The position numbers were made by a program, and so were the translations under genes. From NCBI GenBank assembly GCA_030619345.1, contig JAUXBO010000097.1:1-8162 (forward strand): 8,162 nucleotides of DNA. Direction: 5' to 3'. Positions 6,759-8,162 of the stretch are shown in pieces. Each line of letters opens with the position of its first letter. Positions within the stretch are counted from its first letter, which is position 1. Origin of the DNA: Candidatus Zixiibacteriota bacterium (lineage in GTDB: Bacteria; Zixibacteria; MSB-5A5; GN15; FEB-12). The notes below the pieces were generated by a model. The model was not told the DNA's origin and did not search any database. It saw only the letters and a program-made list of their open reading frames with translations.

Positions 6759-7187
6759 ATGCAGTTTACCAAAGCAGAAGAGTATGGAATGATGGGGGTA
6801 CTCTATCTGGCCGAGAAAGACAGAAATTCCGTCACTCCGTTGTCCGAGATCTCGGAAGCAAAAAATATCCCGGAGAAGTTTTTGGCAAAGATTTTTCAGT
6901 CTCTTTCTCGAACCGGTATCGTTCGTTCACACCGTGGAGTGCGTGGCGGTTTTACGTTAAGTCGAAATCCCGGTGAAATACCGGTCAAAGAAGTTTTGGA
7001 AGCTATCCAGGGACCCTATCACTTGATGAAATGCATCAAGGATGAAGGGATCTGCGATGAAAGTGAATTCTGCGCTCTGCGTGAACTTCTGATCATCGCT
7101 GAGAACCGGTTGTTGGAAGTGTTTGAGACTCACACACTCCTCGATCTGGTCAAGTGGCAAAATGCCAGAACAGTGCTTTCCAGGTAG
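6759..7187 (+). CDS. Rrf2-family Fe-S transcriptional regulator (IscR/NsrR-like)
   Basis: 142-aa Rrf2-type winged-helix DNA-binding regulator. The N-terminus MQFTKAEEYGMMGVLYLAEK and the wing region RSHRGVRGGFTLSRNPGEIPV (about 56-76) are typical of the family. Cysteines 92, 99 and 105 (spacing C-x6-C-x5-C) lie where IscR and NsrR bind their Fe-S cluster, so it probably senses iron-sulfur status, oxygen or nitric oxide. The exact spacing differs slightly from E. coli IscR (x5/x5) and NsrR, so the specific sub-role is open. Start choice: an in-frame ATG at 6744 exists, but the ATG at 6759 has AGAAGG (6749-6754) just before it and gives the normal family N-terminus. It is divergent from the cobO operon and upstream of dcd and PFOR; an exact-consensus promoter and palindromes in its leader suggest autoregulation. 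Confidence 0.92.
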   Translation: MQFTKAEEYGMMGVLYLAEKDRNSVTPLSEISEAKNIPEKFLAKIFQSLSRTGIVRSHRGVRGGFTLSRNPGEIPVKEVLEAIQGPYHLMKCIKDEGICDESEFCALRELLIIAENRLLEVFETHTLLDLVKWQNARTVLSR

Positions 7188-7291
7188 CCAATAACACCGA
7201 CCACATTTATATTAAATCTGGTTTACAGTAAGCCATTTACCGTATATCTTGGCCGAAAACTGGAATTTGTTTTGACTGGAGTGGTATCTCA
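7188..7291 (+). promoter_or_regulatory. Rrf2-dcd spacer with repeated TTTACnGTA motif
   Basis: The 104-nt gap contains TTTACAGTA (7222-7230) and TTTACCGTA (7236-7244), two direct copies 14 bp apart. The first lies in a near-palindrome GGTTTACAGTAAGCC (7220-7234, one mismatch). TTTACA with TATATC (7243-7248) could be a weak promoter, though the spacer is only 15 nt. No terminator is visible after the Rrf2 stop, so read-through from its promoter is possible. GGAG at 7278-7281 serves dcd. Confidence 0.3.
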
Positions 7292-7846
7292 ATGGCCGTG
7301 ATGTGCGATAGCTGGATTATTAAAATGGCTCGCGAGAAGAAAATGATCGACCCGTTTTCTCAAAAGCAGATACGCTCGGGAATCAGTTTCGGAGTTTCAT
7401 CCTACGGTTACGACATAAGTCTCTCCGACAAATTCCGTGTTCTCAATCTGGATGGTCTCTCGGAAATTGACCCCAAAAAAGATAACAGCCAGCATTTTTC
7501 TGAACTGCAGGCTGAGTCAATCGCCATTCCCCCGCGTTCCTTCATACTTGCCCAATCACGCGAGTACTTCAAAATACCCCGCGAAGTCGTCACCATCTGT
7601 TTTGGTAAATCCACCTATGCCAGAAGTGGCGTCATCGTGAACGTTACCCCGTTTGAACCAGAATGGGAAGGCTACGCCACTATCTCTATCTCAAACACTT
7701 CCCCGCTCCCGGCCAGGATTTACGCTCACGAGGGTATAGCCCAATTGCTGTTTATTAAGGCCGATGAAGTCTGTCACACATCGTATCGCGACAAGAAGGG
7801 AAAGTACCAGGGGCAAAAAGAAATTACTCACTCAAAACCGGATTAA
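7292..7846 (+). CDS. dcd: dCTP deaminase-family protein, catalytic Glu replaced by Ser
   Basis: 184-aa member of the dCTP deaminase / dUTPase fold, which normally converts dCTP to dUTP (and ammonia) to feed dTMP synthesis, as a cytoplasmic trimer. It follows the family along its length: N-terminal CDSWIIKMAREKKMIDPF, VSSYGYD (35-41), the active-site block GKSTYAR (Ser107 and Arg111, equal to E. coli Ser111 and Arg115), VNVTPFEPEWEG (116-127), SNTSPLPARIYAHEGIAQ, and C-terminal KGKYQGQ (169-175). The position seven residues after Trp125, which holds catalytic Glu138 in the E. coli enzyme (LEF), is Ser132 here (ISI). Activity is therefore uncertain. ATG at 7292 gives the usual family N-terminus and has GGAG 10 nt upstream. 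A PFOR gene begins 50 nt downstream on the same strand, with no terminator between them. Confidence 0.93.
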   Translation: MAVMCDSWIIKMAREKKMIDPFSQKQIRSGISFGVSSYGYDISLSDKFRVLNLDGLSEIDPKKDNSQHFSELQAESIAIPPRSFILAQSREYFKIPREVVTICFGKSTYARSGVIVNVTPFEPEWEGYATISISNTSPLPARIYAHEGIAQLLFIKADEVCHTSYRDKKGKYQGQKEITHSKPD

Positions 7847-7896
7847 CCTACCGATAATTTCACATATTAGTAAATAACTTGAGGAGAAGATACCAG

Positions 7897-8162
7897 ATGC
7901 TTAACGAGACTATAAAAGAAAAAGAAGTCACCAGCGGTGGCAAACAGACAGGCAAGACCAAACGACGCATGGTCACCATCGACGGCAACACAGCCGCCGC
8001 TTATGTGTCTCACGCAACCAATGAAGTTATTGCCATTTATCCAATAACACCCTCCTCGGACATGGGTGAAATGGCCGACGCCAAGTCCGCCGCTAATGTA
8101 CCAAATATATGGGGAACACTGCCTTCGGTAACAGAAATGCAGTCTGAAGGCGGTGCCGCCGG
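7897..8162 (+). CDS. nifJ: Pyruvate:ferredoxin (flavodoxin) oxidoreductase, N-terminal part (cut by window edge)
   Basis: First 88 residues of a long enzyme that oxidatively decarboxylates pyruvate to acetyl-CoA, reducing ferredoxin, using thiamine diphosphate and Fe-S clusters. Visible: TIDGNTAAAYVSHATNEV, YPITPSS (48-54) and VTEMQSEGGAAG (78-89 region). Thr51 and Glu84 fall at the same spacing as the pyruvate-binding Thr31 and thiamine-activating Glu64 of the Desulfovibrio africanus enzyme. The single-chain PFOR (NifJ) class fits best because of the TIDGN start and EMQSEGGAAG block; a separate alpha subunit of a 2-oxoacid:ferredoxin oxidoreductase is the alternative, and the missing remainder would decide. 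ATG at 7897 is preceded by AGGAG (7882-7886), spacing 10 nt. This start gives about 24 extra Lys-rich residues before Met25, where family members usually begin; Met25 has no ribosome-binding site. Confidence 0.9.
   Translation, partial: MLNETIKEKEVTSGGKQTGKTKRRMVTIDGNTAAAYVSHATNEVIAIYPITPSSDMGEMADAKSAANVPNIWGTLPSVTEMQSEGGAA

Overview
The window looks like a chromosomal segment of a Gram-negative-type bacterium of moderate GC content with anaerobic or microaerobic metabolism. The evidence is a pyruvate:ferredoxin oxidoreductase (PFOR) gene, an Fe-S type Rrf2 regulator, corrinoid adenosylation, and long membrane-bound PAS histidine kinases. No gene fixes the phylum. The mix is compatible with a deep-branching candidate phylum (Zixibacteria-like, for example), but that is a guess. 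There are no insertion sequences, CRISPR arrays, tRNAs, rRNAs or phage genes.

Left half, minus strand: two sensor histidine kinases lie in tandem, 44 nt apart. The first transcribed is a complete 653-aa protein (TM-sensor-TM-HAMP-PAS-HisKA-ATPase) with an unusual HDINN H-box. The second is a Cache/PAS, NtrB/AtoS-like kinase with a classical HEIRNPL H-box, cut by the left edge before its ATPase domain. It is absent from any stop-to-stop gene list because it runs off the end, but it is fully open from base 1677 to base 1. No response regulator is in view.

Middle: a 437-nt gap (3684-4120) separates the kinases from trxB. It contains a compact structured element at 3768-3844: a perfect 11-bp outer stem enclosing two hairpins, followed on the minus strand by eight Ts. 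It acts at least as an intrinsic terminator and may be a small RNA or a dispersed repeat. Upstream of it is a tight minus-strand operon, cobO - SDR epimerase-like gene - trxB, with a 4-nt GTGA overlap and an 11-nt gap.

Right part: a 246-nt divergent regulatory region (6513-6758) holds a perfect 20-bp palindrome over a putative cobO promoter. Facing the other way is an exact-consensus sigma-70 promoter (TTGACA, 17 nt, TATAAT) and a palindromic leader hairpin in front of an Rrf2 regulator with three cysteines. Then come dcd (dCTP deaminase family, with Ser where the catalytic Glu is expected) and the start of a PFOR (nifJ-type) gene that leaves the right edge. The common theme is redox and metal-cofactor metabolism: thioredoxin reductase, a corrinoid enzyme, PFOR and an Fe-S regulator lie around one divergent promoter region. 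A joint regulon is an inference, not something the sequence proves.
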